From positions 40,831-104,830 of the forward strand of contig JAFLCK010000019.1 of NCBI GenBank assembly GCA_017303615.1: DNA of 64,000 nt, read 5' to 3'. This DNA is from Obscuribacter phosphatis_A (GTDB lineage Bacteria; Cyanobacteriota; Vampirovibrionia; Obscuribacterales; Obscuribacteraceae). Below the pieces are notes generated by a model that saw only the letters and a program-made list of their open reading frames with translations, did not search any database and was not told where the DNA came from. Positions within the stretch are counted from its first letter, which is position 1. The number at the start of each line of letters is the position of its first letter. Both the position numbers and the translations under genes were made by a program. Positions 7,601 through 15,752 of this stretch are shown piece after piece.

Positions 7601-10600
7601 ATGACCCAAGACCAGCTCGACCAATACAGCCGCATCACCGCCGATTATTCCAGAAAGTACCAAGAGTTGCCGGCTAGTGAAAGAGAGCAGTTTCAAAAAA
7701 GTCTCTATGAATCGCTTGAACTGTACAAAAAGTCAGAGAGCGCTGCCGCCGATGCCGTGGTTGATACTGCCATCATCGCCGCTGGTGTAGCTGGTGCTAA
7801 ATTTACTGGCGGTGTCAGCCTCTCTCTGCTTGCTTACACCAGTGTAGGTGGTGCTCTCTTTAAGGTGGGTGCCAAGTCTGCTCTTATGGGCGCCGACTAT
7901 GATTTTCAGAGCGCGCAAGTAGTCAGTGATGCCGCCACTGGTGCTATTGATGCTGCCACCATCGTGCTTGGTCCGGCTCAGGCAGCGCAGCTGCTCAAGC
8001 TTGGTGAGCGCAGCGCCGCTACCGCCGCCCATGGTGTTTTGTCTCAAGCCGATGACTTGGCTAAGACTGCCGGACGCTCCCTTTTGAAGGAAGGCAGCTC
8101 TGAGACTCTGGAGCGAGAGCTTAAGGAGAAGGTGGCGGTAGCCATAGCCAATGGTTCCGACTCGATAGACGATAAAGCTATGAACGAATTGGCAAAGAGA
8201 GTGGCAGCCCAAGGTGAAGACATACCGCAGGTACAAAGACTGCTTACCGATGAACTAAATAAGGCAATTCGTCTGGAAGCATCGAGAGAGCTGATTGCCG
8301 GCGGCAGAGAAGTGGCGCTTAATACCGCCTCTGGTATAGTCGGTGGTGCATTGTCGGGCGCAGTCCGGGGCGGCATCGAGGGTGAGTCGGTGCAAGCCGC
8401 TCTCACAGAAGGTGCTGTCGGCGCCTTATCTGGTGGCGCCATGGCTGGTGGCTTCTCTATCGCCTTCAAGGGCTTAGGCAAGGGGCTTTCCAGTCTGAGG
8501 CGGGATGGCGGTGTCATTCATGCCCAGGGCGTCGAGGCTGAACTTGGTACGCGCCTGAACAGCGACGGACGGGTTTCGGAGGTGGTGACGCCCGCTGGTC
8601 GGGGACAAGTTGAGTATCATCAAGGCGGACCTCTTGAAGGGGCAGTGCGAGAAGCCAGAACACCTGACGGTAGAGTCTTTAAGAGTGAAGACGGCTTGAA
8701 CTGGAAGATTTCCGACAAAGACGGTACTACCGATGCCAGGGGCCTATTTAAAGTCGACAGCGACGGCAATATGACCTGGCAACCTGAGGTTGGCGCCAAG
8801 GCAGTCTTTGGTGCCGACGGCAGAATCGCTGAGTTTGATCATATCTCCGGGCGGAAACTAGAGGTGGCTGCCGACGGCTCTGTGGATGCAGTCAGTGGAA
8901 TGGCCGGCGGCGCTAAGTTTCAATATGACCAGAGTGGCGCCCTCAAACAAGTTGATTTCCATGATGGAAGAGTGCTTTCCAGCGATGCCGGTAAATACAA
9001 AATTACCGATAAAGACGGCAAGATTACAGAGCTTAGTGGCGATCTAAAACTGACCAGAGAAGGTAATATCAGAGTCGAGTCGGCGGACGGAGTGCTGCTC
9101 ATTTCGCCGGAGGGCGGTTATACAAAATTCTCGCCCCAGGGTCAGGCTCTCGAGATGCATAGACCGGAAGGCGTTTACAAATATGGCTATGACGCGGATG
9201 GCAAACTTAGTCAAGTTACTAAACCAGACGGCAGTTATCATCAAGTCAATGAAGATGGCGATTGGGCTAATTTCTCACCAGAGGGTAAGGAAGTTGGCTG
9301 GGGACGCGACTCTTACCAGGTCTTGCCCGATGGCTCGTACCGTGTGCTCAGTGGGGACCATGCTATCAATTATGCGCCTGACGGTACCGATAGAGTCTTG
9401 CATGTCACCGAAAATAGGTTGCAGTCGGTGGTGCATCTGGATGGGCGAAGAGAGTACTTTGATAGACCTGACGCAAAGGTCTTTGGGCGCGACGGTCTTG
9501 AGATCAATAAAGTAAGAGACCAGTTTAAGCGCCTCGGCATCACCGAGAACGAAAATTCTATTGCCTTGGTCGAGCGTGAACTGAAAGATGTGAGAGCGAT
9601 TGGTCCTGATGGTTCGCCAGTCAGCGCCTACGATAGTCTCATGTCCGACCCGCGTCTAAGCGATAGGCAGAAAGCCAATATCATTCAAAACCTTGCCGTC
9701 GTGCGTGAGCACTTTGCTCAGTTCAGACAAGGCGAGCGTATGCATCCAGATCCTGAAGTGAACTGGATTCATACCCAGGGCGAGATGGCTAAGGTGCTAG
9801 AGGTTAGTCGTAAAGCCGGTCTGCGCGCCGATGAGGTGGAAGACGCTGTCTTGGCTTCTATGTATTCCGATTCAGTTAAGTTCGCCTTCCCTCCGCCCGC
9901 CGGTGTCGATGCCAACTTCTTCACCCACCATATAGACGGTGCCATTGCCGCCCAGCATAGTCTGCAGCGTCAAGGCTATGCACCTGAGCGCATAGATAGA
10001 ATCTTGCAGGCGATCAAAGAGCATCAAATTGCTCCCCCAGAGTTTATGGGGCAGCTCTATCTCAATGCCAAGATCAAGCCAGGGCTGGATGCTAATTTGA
10101 AGGCTGGGAAAATCAGTCAGGAGCGCTATGATGAACTGAAGAAGGTCTTGGATGAGATGACCGTGGTCGGACCAGACAAAGTACCGCGCCTGAAGCCGAT
10201 GGTGGAAGTTGACAGCTGGCCTAAAGTACAGAATGCCGATGGTAGCTGGGAACTTAAGTTTACTAATGATCAGAAAGACCTCTTGAGATTAGCCGGCATC
10301 GATAGCTGGGCTGTGCCTGTCAATCCCATTGATGCTCCTGGGTTTAAACAACTCTCTCGGGCTGAGCAAGAAAACTTGCTTAGTCGCTATAAGATTTCCA
10401 CCACACTAATTGACGGCGATGGCGTCGATAACTATGCCACTCTTGGTGGTGCAAGCAAAATTGTCGCCATCCGTGGTCCCGGCACCATGTTCAAGGACGG
10501 CAATGTTTGGCAGTCTATCGCCTCTGTTGATGCCAGCTTCAGAGATGCCTATAAGGTGCTTTCTAAAGAAGGTCGTGAAGTGGCCGATGCTAGCTTGGCT

Positions 10601-13105
10601 AGCCGCAATGCTCTTTTGCATGACGAGAAAAGCGGCATTCAGGCACAGATGCTGGAATGGCTGCAAACAAAGGGCTTGAAGCCGGAAGATGTTGAGTATC
10701 TCAAGAAGGACGGGGCCCTCAAATATCCCGAACCTCTCAATGCCGCGCAGAGCGCCCGTGTGACCGAATTAGAGAATTTGCTCAAGGCCGGCGATAACGG
10801 TGATCCGATGGTGCGTGAAGCCGTCGCTACCGAACTGCGGCAGCTCAAATATAACGGTCTAAGCGAGCCAGAAATTACGCAGTTTGAATTGGCCAAAGAA
10901 GTTAGAGCCAAGATGACCGACCTCTTGCGGGCTGGTCATCGCACCGGTGGCGATCTTCCCGGTGAGTTCCCTGTGGCCAGATCTTTGCCTCGTTCCGACA
11001 ATGCCGAAGAGCTTCTTAAGCCGCGCCCCTTCGCCCTGCCTGAAGCTACAGGACCGGTAACTTTGTTGCCTGACGGTGCCACAGTCGCACCCTTTGCAAG
11101 AGGCACAATCACCCGCAGACCCGATGGCTCAAAAGTGGTGCTTGATACCGTTCGTGATACTAAATTTGAATACGACCCTGCCGGCAGAATCGTTGAGGCT
11201 AGCCACAACGGACGGGTGAGAAAGTTTGGTTACGACCAAGATGGTCGTTTGCAGCGCTTTGAAGATGAGCTGGGGCAGAAGCTTTCTAGAGAAGGCAGCG
11301 GAGACGCTTGGTCGGTCGACGTCAAGAAAGCCGATGGCACGATAGAGAAAAAAGGTCTTGGCATTGGTGCCGTGGTGGCCGAAGGTGATGGTTCGATTCG
11401 CCGGGTCAAGAGTCTCTCTGATGGCGGTAGCTATACAGTGGAAGGCCTGGACGGTTCTGTTCTAGAGGTGAAAAAAGGCTTCAGCCAGTATAGTCATGCC
11501 GATATTATTCATGAACGTAAAGAGATTGAGCGTTTGAGCCGTGATGCCTTCCCCGAGGCAGCCAGAAAAGAGCGTTTCGATAAATTGGTCAAGGAATTCG
11601 AAGATGCCGGTCTGGCAAGAGACATGAATGCAAACCAGCGCGCCATCTTTTTGAAGAATATCAATCGCTTACTTGAACCAAACCCGACTGCTGTAATCGG
11701 TGATGCCGAGAGAGCCAATCTGGCAGAGTTGGCGCTCTTGCATGCGGTGAAACCCACAACTGTCGACCAAGGCTGCAACGGTACTTGCAATGTCACCACG
11801 TTGGAAGTGCGCAATTATATGAATGAGCCTCAGCGTAATGCCAAGCTTTTGGCTGATATCGCCATCGATGGCAAGTTTGTCACCACAAGTGGTGCGGTAA
11901 TTGACCTTAATAAAGTCGGGTTCGGTCTTAGTCCAGACTTTGAGGCACTGCATGCCCTGAAGCTGCAAAATGAAGGAAAACTTGATCTTGCTTCCATTAA
12001 AGCCGATGGCGCCAGAGACTACAGCAGTCAACTGCTTGAGACTGCCATGCTCAATACCTACTGGCAGGGCAACAAGCATATTATTGTCGGTGGCAAGAAA
12101 CTCGACGGTGGTGATTTCGCCTACGATTCAAAAGGCAATATTCTTGGTCCCGTAGATGCTAAGAAACCTTTGGAGCCTGTCTTTGATGATAAGGGCAATA
12201 AGCTGAACACAATTGGCAGTGCTAAGAAACTTTATCGAGAAGATGGTATCGAATATAGTGCTGATGATCTGTCTAGGCTGGTTTATACCGAGAATGGTCT
12301 GGTCGCTGGTGTAAGCGCACCTGGCTCAATTACTGAAATTTTCGATAAGTCCGGTGCTCGTTTACGCACTTTGGATGCCGGTCAACCAGGTTATGACAAA
12401 GACGGCAATCAGATTCTCTATGTCGCCCGCCGCGGTGAGACGAAGTACGAGAAAGTGGCACGGAACGGCTATGAGTCCGAGCAGGTTGTCTTTAGCTGGG
12501 GTGATAGGTCCATACCGCTAAGCGACAGCAAGGGTAAGAAACTTAGCGGTTTGAGTATTTCTGAACTTGAAGATGTAAACAGGGTGTCTTCTGGAAGCGA
12601 TGCTACCGGCTATGCCATTGCCTACCAGAAAGATGGTCTGGGTTATCGAGGCGCCCACGGTGTCAAAGACGAAGAATCTCTCTCCAATCTGCTTGAGCGT
12701 TTGCAGAATGAGAAGAAACTACCGGCGGTATTGCAGGTACATACCAGTCAGCCGCCCTTTTCTGGGCTCAGTGGTGTGAGAGCTGCCTTTAGCGCTGATG
12801 GGGGTTGGCACGTGGTCAATATCCATTCTTTTGATAAAGAAACCGGTATGGTGCGCTTCTCCAATCAATGGGGTTCACGTCATGATTATCTAGAGGAGGG
12901 CGTCCCCCTCAAGACCTTGTTTAATGCTATGCAGCCCACCAAGGCTAGTGAAATAGCCGAGAGTGAGATGTATAAGAAAATCAAGAAAAGGGCTGTCGTA
13001 TCGACTCTTGCCGTGGGGGCAGTTGCCGGTGCCACCGGGCTCTTCTTTGTCGGTAAATCAATCTACGATAGATACACTAGTGATGAACAAGCGAGGTCGA
13101 GATGA
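4649..13105 (+). CDS. Giant multidomain protein: LysM, annexin-like repeats, YD/RHS-like repeats, papain-like protease domain
   Basis: The product has 2,818 residues. Order: a charged N-terminus with no signal peptide; a LysM-like segment (about 69-129, HEVKPGETLSGIV to PGQKIKLDG); six AGDKPQ-type repeats (135-170); several annexin-like repeats (about 180-410 and 880-960). Two of these, GAGTDEKTIEELL and GVGTDEAKIKEIL, keep the full GxGT-38 residues-Glu calcium signature. Hydrophobic Gly/Ala segments follow at about 1032-1080 and 1222-1276, then YD/RHS-like beta repeats (about 1290-1640 and 2050-2300) around an HD-like helical region (about 1700-1800) whose HD pair reads Ser1740-Asp1741. The C-terminus has papain-like residues Gln2374, Cys2380 (DQGCNGTC), His2721 (GGWHVV) and Asn2739 (SNQWG), then a hydrophobic helix at about 2778-2805. 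Substrate and location are unknown; a surface or secreted proteolytic role is inference. It heads a seven-gene run. Confidence 0.9.
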   Translation: MTDKNAAVVKDKAGQKPESSEQPDVKAKVASEQQGEDATKILHSIDRSKEARGLAKVELYDSSEAKGKTHEVKPGETLSGIVDKALTRKEGESSTAYVKRLYETVAEVAKKNGLVDADKIMPGQKIKLDGVLPQAGDKPQAGDKPQAGDKPQVADKPQAGDKPQAGDKPQAAPVDAVKVGKAVDDVYAATEGKWIGVDKEKLNKTLESLSPQEKQALDAAYKEKHGKPLSEMLRGQLSGDDLTKALSNLTGQGDAQRTAAAIDRAANGGLTGAGTDEKTIEELLKGKSKEEIRAIDQAYRQRTGISLEDEMRDEFSGSKLTKFLDLAKGNNDDAARLNASLEEHKEWGVDARSNSTVEKDIRDTLATLNSKQIAELEQTYQERYGKSLKESLLQDKNLPEETKQALEIYLKGTDKRSPDDTLKLAELGLKSGNQDVFQEAFRDASPEARAKFLAEDGEARVKKAFGEDSDASRRAMDYVRDGKLDVATKVRDNSSWLGDNEEAIEQALGQMSEAERAKYLQGKRLAESKADVSSLNAADKEGLDYYQKLRTAMEGAGNERELARWEDLIKTGKDGSLVGQLAKQGGIFDDSMDSVLGTIEGMSKKDWERLKSDPEYRREIEKTLAIDLSDSEMQRARELLDKKSAAATFEESKAANRPLTEVLADRQGFFSDDEEGIIKALENMSPTEQAKYRNDPEYKKEIDRLVAGGMERGAELNAAMSILDRVSRGEKPESDIVSKLEMHSTNFNVDETKVVQDLEEAFRKDPTLRERLNNPQSEADKAMAKQFDSALRRALDPDEYEKYAKPLLETGRIPIEVKADLYKGIFNDDEKGFFESLKKDRATDADWQEVLNNPDKTLSFLSSEEREIALNIARQKGEMRPEDELRAAMVGVGTDEAKIKEILAGLKPEEKEAVRQAYENKYGASLKGDVLDELGGGEKMEAARALRGPQTAREAYNDARSEVYESADGLGRAWVDKVWDGTGHMTQDQLDQYSRITADYSRKYQELPASEREQFQKSLYESLELYKKSESAAADAVVDTAIIAAGVAGAKFTGGVSLSLLAYTSVGGALFKVGAKSALMGADYDFQSAQVVSDAATGAIDAATIVLGPAQAAQLLKLGERSAATAAHGVLSQADDLAKTAGRSLLKEGSSETLERELKEKVAVAIANGSDSIDDKAMNELAKRVAAQGEDIPQVQRLLTDELNKAIRLEASRELIAGGREVALNTASGIVGGALSGAVRGGIEGESVQAALTEGAVGALSGGAMAGGFSIAFKGLGKGLSSLRRDGGVIHAQGVEAELGTRLNSDGRVSEVVTPAGRGQVEYHQGGPLEGAVREARTPDGRVFKSEDGLNWKISDKDGTTDARGLFKVDSDGNMTWQPEVGAKAVFGADGRIAEFDHISGRKLEVAADGSVDAVSGMAGGAKFQYDQSGALKQVDFHDGRVLSSDAGKYKITDKDGKITELSGDLKLTREGNIRVESADGVLLISPEGGYTKFSPQGQALEMHRPEGVYKYGYDADGKLSQVTKPDGSYHQVNEDGDWANFSPEGKEVGWGRDSYQVLPDGSYRVLSGDHAINYAPDGTDRVLHVTENRLQSVVHLDGRREYFDRPDAKVFGRDGLEINKVRDQFKRLGITENENSIALVERELKDVRAIGPDGSPVSAYDSLMSDPRLSDRQKANIIQNLAVVREHFAQFRQGERMHPDPEVNWIHTQGEMAKVLEVSRKAGLRADEVEDAVLASMYSDSVKFAFPPPAGVDANFFTHHIDGAIAAQHSLQRQGYAPERIDRILQAIKEHQIAPPEFMGQLYLNAKIKPGLDANLKAGKISQERYDELKKVLDEMTVVGPDKVPRLKPMVEVDSWPKVQNADGSWELKFTNDQKDLLRLAGIDSWAVPVNPIDAPGFKQLSRAEQENLLSRYKISTTLIDGDGVDNYATLGGASKIVAIRGPGTMFKDGNVWQSIASVDASFRDAYKVLSKEGREVADASLASRNALLHDEKSGIQAQMLEWLQTKGLKPEDVEYLKKDGALKYPEPLNAAQSARVTELENLLKAGDNGDPMVREAVATELRQLKYNGLSEPEITQFELAKEVRAKMTDLLRAGHRTGGDLPGEFPVARSLPRSDNAEELLKPRPFALPEATGPVTLLPDGATVAPFARGTITRRPDGSKVVLDTVRDTKFEYDPAGRIVEASHNGRVRKFGYDQDGRLQRFEDELGQKLSREGSGDAWSVDVKKADGTIEKKGLGIGAVVAEGDGSIRRVKSLSDGGSYTVEGLDGSVLEVKKGFSQYSHADIIHERKEIERLSRDAFPEAARKERFDKLVKEFEDAGLARDMNANQRAIFLKNINRLLEPNPTAVIGDAERANLAELALLHAVKPTTVDQGCNGTCNVTTLEVRNYMNEPQRNAKLLADIAIDGKFVTTSGAVIDLNKVGFGLSPDFEALHALKLQNEGKLDLASIKADGARDYSSQLLETAMLNTYWQGNKHIIVGGKKLDGGDFAYDSKGNILGPVDAKKPLEPVFDDKGNKLNTIGSAKKLYREDGIEYSADDLSRLVYTENGLVAGVSAPGSITEIFDKSGARLRTLDAGQPGYDKDGNQILYVARRGETKYEKVARNGYESEQVVFSWGDRSIPLSDSKGKKLSGLSISELEDVNRVSSGSDATGYAIAYQKDGLGYRGAHGVKDEESLSNLLERLQNEKKLPAVLQVHTSQPPFSGLSGVRAAFSADGGWHVVNIHSFDKETGMVRFSNQWGSRHDYLEEGVPLKTLFNAMQPTKASEIAESEMYKKIKKRAVVSTLAVGAVAGATGLFFVGKSIYDRYTSDEQARSR
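5051..5158 (+). repeat. Six tandem 18-bp units coding AGDKPQ
   Basis: Six 18-base units run in phase in the giant gene. Five are essentially identical and the fourth encodes VADKPQ. They form a flexible Pro/Lys/Asp linker between the LysM-like segment and the annexin-like repeats. Near-identity at DNA level suggests recent expansion and possible copy-number variation between strains without loss of frame. Confidence 0.95.
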
Positions 13106-13629
13106 TGACGGCGCAGACAGCTACAGTGGTGCGAGATATCGGGCAGATTAGATCTATTCGTTTGCCCCTTGCCTATCAAGAGCGGCCGGATGAAGCTGTC
13201 AACGATACAGTCTATGTAAGAAAGTTCAGTCATAGTGAAAACACTGACGTGGCTTTTGTTTTCTTTTACCGAGGGCGACGCTTGCCGCAAGCTTCGGCTG
13301 ATAGTTTTTTGCGCACACTTGCCCTTGTACCTCACGAAGTGGAAGCGGCTGAGTTTGGCGAACTCGATCTTGTCGTTAGGGAAGCTTCCAACCCTGAGAA
13401 CTTTATTTTGTCCAGCTGTCGCACCGAAAATAAGTCTGGTCGCAGGGTGCTAATCGTTGAAGGAATCTGGAAGGCGAGCGGCTTAGTAGAGTACGGCGTC
13501 TTTATCGATAGCGACGGCACCGGTTCTGCTGTTCAAGAATTGCATTTCAATGCACCGCAGATAGACTATGCCGACCACATAGATGAAATCGAAGCATTGT
13601 TGGAAAACATTGCCTGGAAGCGAGGTTGA
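13102..13629 (+). CDS. Hypothetical protein, translationally coupled to the giant gene
   Basis: The 175-residue protein is soluble, without a signal peptide or membrane segment, and I do not recognise it. Its ATG overlaps the giant gene's TGA (ATGA), so the two are probably translated together in stoichiometric amounts. It looks alpha/beta: early strands (VYVRKFSH, DVAFVFFYRG), a central RRVLIVEGIW strand and a C-terminal helix (YADHIDEIEALLENIAWK). The overall pattern is reminiscent of small DcrB/PsbP-like or chaperone-type folds, but that is weak. A role as chaperone, inhibitor or immunity partner of the protease-bearing giant protein is a reasonable guess from the coupling alone. Confidence 0.75.
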   Translation: MMTAQTATVVRDIGQIRSIRLPLAYQERPDEAVNDTVYVRKFSHSENTDVAFVFFYRGRRLPQASADSFLRTLALVPHEVEAAEFGELDLVVREASNPENFILSSCRTENKSGRRVLIVEGIWKASGLVEYGVFIDSDGTGSAVQELHFNAPQIDYADHIDEIEALLENIAWKRG

Positions 13630-13639
13630 AAGAGAGTAA

Positions 13640-14452
13640 ATGACCGATATCGGCCCGAATCAAGAGCAGAAAACAGAAAGCAAAGAAGACAGTGCTAAGG
13701 CTGCTGCGAGCGCCGCTCAAAGCAGTCTTTTCGGCGAGTTTTTCCAGTCAGCGAAGTATCAAGCCGTGCAGCGTCCCTACGATGGTCTCAATCAATTGGG
13801 GGGGCATATCTTTGGCTATGAGCCAGTTGCTCGTGAATTAGTCAAAGCGCCTGCCCCAGCCGAAAGCGGCTCTGCTGCCTGGTATGCTCAGCAAGCCGGG
13901 GCTGGGCTGGCAACCGTCGGCGAGGTTCTTGTCTTGCATAGAGGTCTGCGCAGCCTTGCGCCCGGTGTTAAAGGCTCCTCGCTAGCGCTCGGTGAGACTG
14001 CCTTGACCGGACGAATGACTGCTGAAAGTTTGGCTCTGTCGGCAGGTATTTATGAAGGCTTTACAACAGTTTCGCGCGAGAATAATTTCTACAGAGACAG
14101 GCTTGGTACTGCCTTCTCTTCTGCGGCTTCGGTCTATGCTTTTGGCAAATTGCACTCGGAAGGCGGCAAGTTGCTTGCTTCCGAGAAAGGAGCTCTTGGC
14201 TTGGCCCAGTCTTATCCGCGCTTAGCCTCTGCTGCCACCGGTTTTGGTGCAGGAGGCGCCGCCGCGTTTATTGGGGTGGAAAGCCGCGCTCGCACCTTGG
14301 AGGGGCGTTGGGCGAGTATGGATGAAGTCAAGAATGGAGTGGCGGCCGGTTCCTTGCTCGGTATGGCTTTTGGTGCTGGTTTCAGGCCTGTCTCGCCAAA
14401 CCCACGCGGCATGATGCGAGACGCCAGTTTGAGACCGCAGAAAGGTCCCTGA
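13640..14452 (+). CDS. Hypothetical Ala/Gly-rich protein
   Basis: The 270-residue protein begins MTD like the giant protein. It has a charged, disordered N-terminus and then amphipathic to hydrophobic Ala/Gly-rich stretches (GAGLATVGEVLVLHRGL, ATGFGAGGAAAFIGVE, AAGSLLGMAFGAGF). These resemble in style the Gly/Ala membrane-active segments in the middle of the giant protein. No signal peptide or known motif is visible. It starts 10 bases after the preceding gene and reads as part of the same transcript. A membrane-associating partner of the giant protein is possible. Confidence 0.7.
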   Translation: MTDIGPNQEQKTESKEDSAKAAASAAQSSLFGEFFQSAKYQAVQRPYDGLNQLGGHIFGYEPVARELVKAPAPAESGSAAWYAQQAGAGLATVGEVLVLHRGLRSLAPGVKGSSLALGETALTGRMTAESLALSAGIYEGFTTVSRENNFYRDRLGTAFSSAASVYAFGKLHSEGGKLLASEKGALGLAQSYPRLASAATGFGAGGAAAFIGVESRARTLEGRWASMDEVKNGVAAGSLLGMAFGAGFRPVSPNPRGMMRDASLRPQKGP

Positions 14453-14498
14453 ACCTGGTAAACTATAAACTTGCTCTACTGACAAAATGAGGTGAGTT

Positions 14499-15752
14499 TT
14501 GGAGTCGGAGAGGCAGGTGCAGGCGCTGTCTGACGCGGAGCTGCTCTTGCGCAAGGATGGTCTTGATAAGTCTTTGACAGCCTGTGCCATGGCTGGTATC
14601 GAAGCGTCCGCCAGTGAGCAAGCTGAGTTTGCTCTGGTGCAAGACGAGATTGCTCGTCGTGGTCTAGCTTCTTCTTCTTCTTCTTCTTTCGCTATCGATT
14701 GGACTTCCTTGCTCGGTCTTGATTTTGAAGGCTATAGGCTGACCGGCTTTTTGGCGCAAGGGCGTTTTTCTTTCCTTATGCTGGGTGAAAATCAAGACGG
14801 CGATCGCCGAGTTTATAAGCTCGCTCGCCCCCAGGCTGCTGCGCCCAGCCAGGACTTTGATAGTAATCGTTGGTTGACGCGGGCCATGGATATTACCCCT
14901 TTTCAGGTCTGTGACATCTATCCCTCGCCTGCTCAAATGATTGATTTGCAAGCCCAGAGATTGTCCGGTTTTACATCGGGCGCTTTTGTTGAATTGCTCT
15001 CTGTGGGCAATAAAGATGGGCTTGTCTATTATTCGATGCCCTTTCTGCAAGGAAAAACTCTGCGGCAGTATCTGCACCAATTTCAGCCGGGCGTACAAGA
15101 TATACTGAAACTTTTCGATCTGCTCGCCCTAGAATTGGTTTTTGACCGAGAGGGGGTCTTCGGTATGGAAGAGCGCCCCGAGCAGTATCACGGCGATATT
15201 ACTCTCGACAATATATTTTTGCAGGGCGATTTCGCTGCCGACGGCACTGCTCCGGAGCTGACTGTAAAGCTTTTAGACCCGGGCTATTTTGGACCCCTAC
15301 AGATGACCGACCGCTATGTGGAAAACGCTATGGTCGGTACTCCTCTCTATTATCCGCTTTTGGAAGCAGATGACATAATGGCTTTCGGCTATTGTCTTTG
15401 GGAGGCGATCGGCGGCAGGCAGCCTTTATTGAATCCAGCTGGTTCGAATGTGGAGGCTGAAGTTTCCGTACTGCAGACTGGCTTGGCCGAAGCTCTGGAG
15501 CATTTGATTCAGTTTCGCGACTCGCTTGGCCAACCGTTTCTGGGCGCCTTGCGTTCTGTCGCTTTACCCTCTCAGGCTAATCCTGGAGTTGATAGAGAAA
15601 TAGAAGCAGTGATACTGAAGATGGTGCGTTTAGCGGTGGATGAGACTGGGCTTTTGACCATTGATAAAGGCTATGCCAGTTTTGCTGAGGTGGAGGCGGC
15701 TCTAGCGTCCATTATTCCTGAGATTGAGCCGGCTTTAGGGGAGGTGCTATGA
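14499..15752 (+). CDS. Protein kinase-like protein
   Basis: The 417-residue protein has eukaryotic-type kinase landmarks. There is a degenerate nucleotide loop (FLAQGRFSFLMLGE, about 84-97), the VAIK-like Lys107 in RVYKLARP, a catalytic-loop equivalent HGDITLDNIFL with Asp233 and Asn238, and LLDPGYFG with Asp260 in place of DFG. The activation segment GTPLYYP and the helix DDIMAFGYCLWEAIGGRQPLL follow. All metal-binding residues are present, so it may be active although divergent. A helical N-terminus and a Ser run (58-63) precede the kinase domain. The start is TTG with AGGTGAG just upstream. The stop overlaps the pyrC ATG. Confidence 0.85.
   Translation: MESERQVQALSDAELLLRKDGLDKSLTACAMAGIEASASEQAEFALVQDEIARRGLASSSSSSFAIDWTSLLGLDFEGYRLTGFLAQGRFSFLMLGENQDGDRRVYKLARPQAAAPSQDFDSNRWLTRAMDITPFQVCDIYPSPAQMIDLQAQRLSGFTSGAFVELLSVGNKDGLVYYSMPFLQGKTLRQYLHQFQPGVQDILKLFDLLALELVFDREGVFGMEERPEQYHGDITLDNIFLQGDFAADGTAPELTVKLLDPGYFGPLQMTDRYVENAMVGTPLYYPLLEADDIMAFGYCLWEAIGGRQPLLNPAGSNVEAEVSVLQTGLAEALEHLIQFRDSLGQPFLGALRSVALPSQANPGVDREIEAVILKMVRLAVDETGLLTIDKGYASFAEVEAALASIIPEIEPALGEVL

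Noticed and set aside
14670..14690. TTC trinucleotide run in the kinase-like gene as a phase-variable tract
   Set aside because: Changes of whole triplets keep the frame, so it would only alter the length of a Ser run and not switch the gene off.
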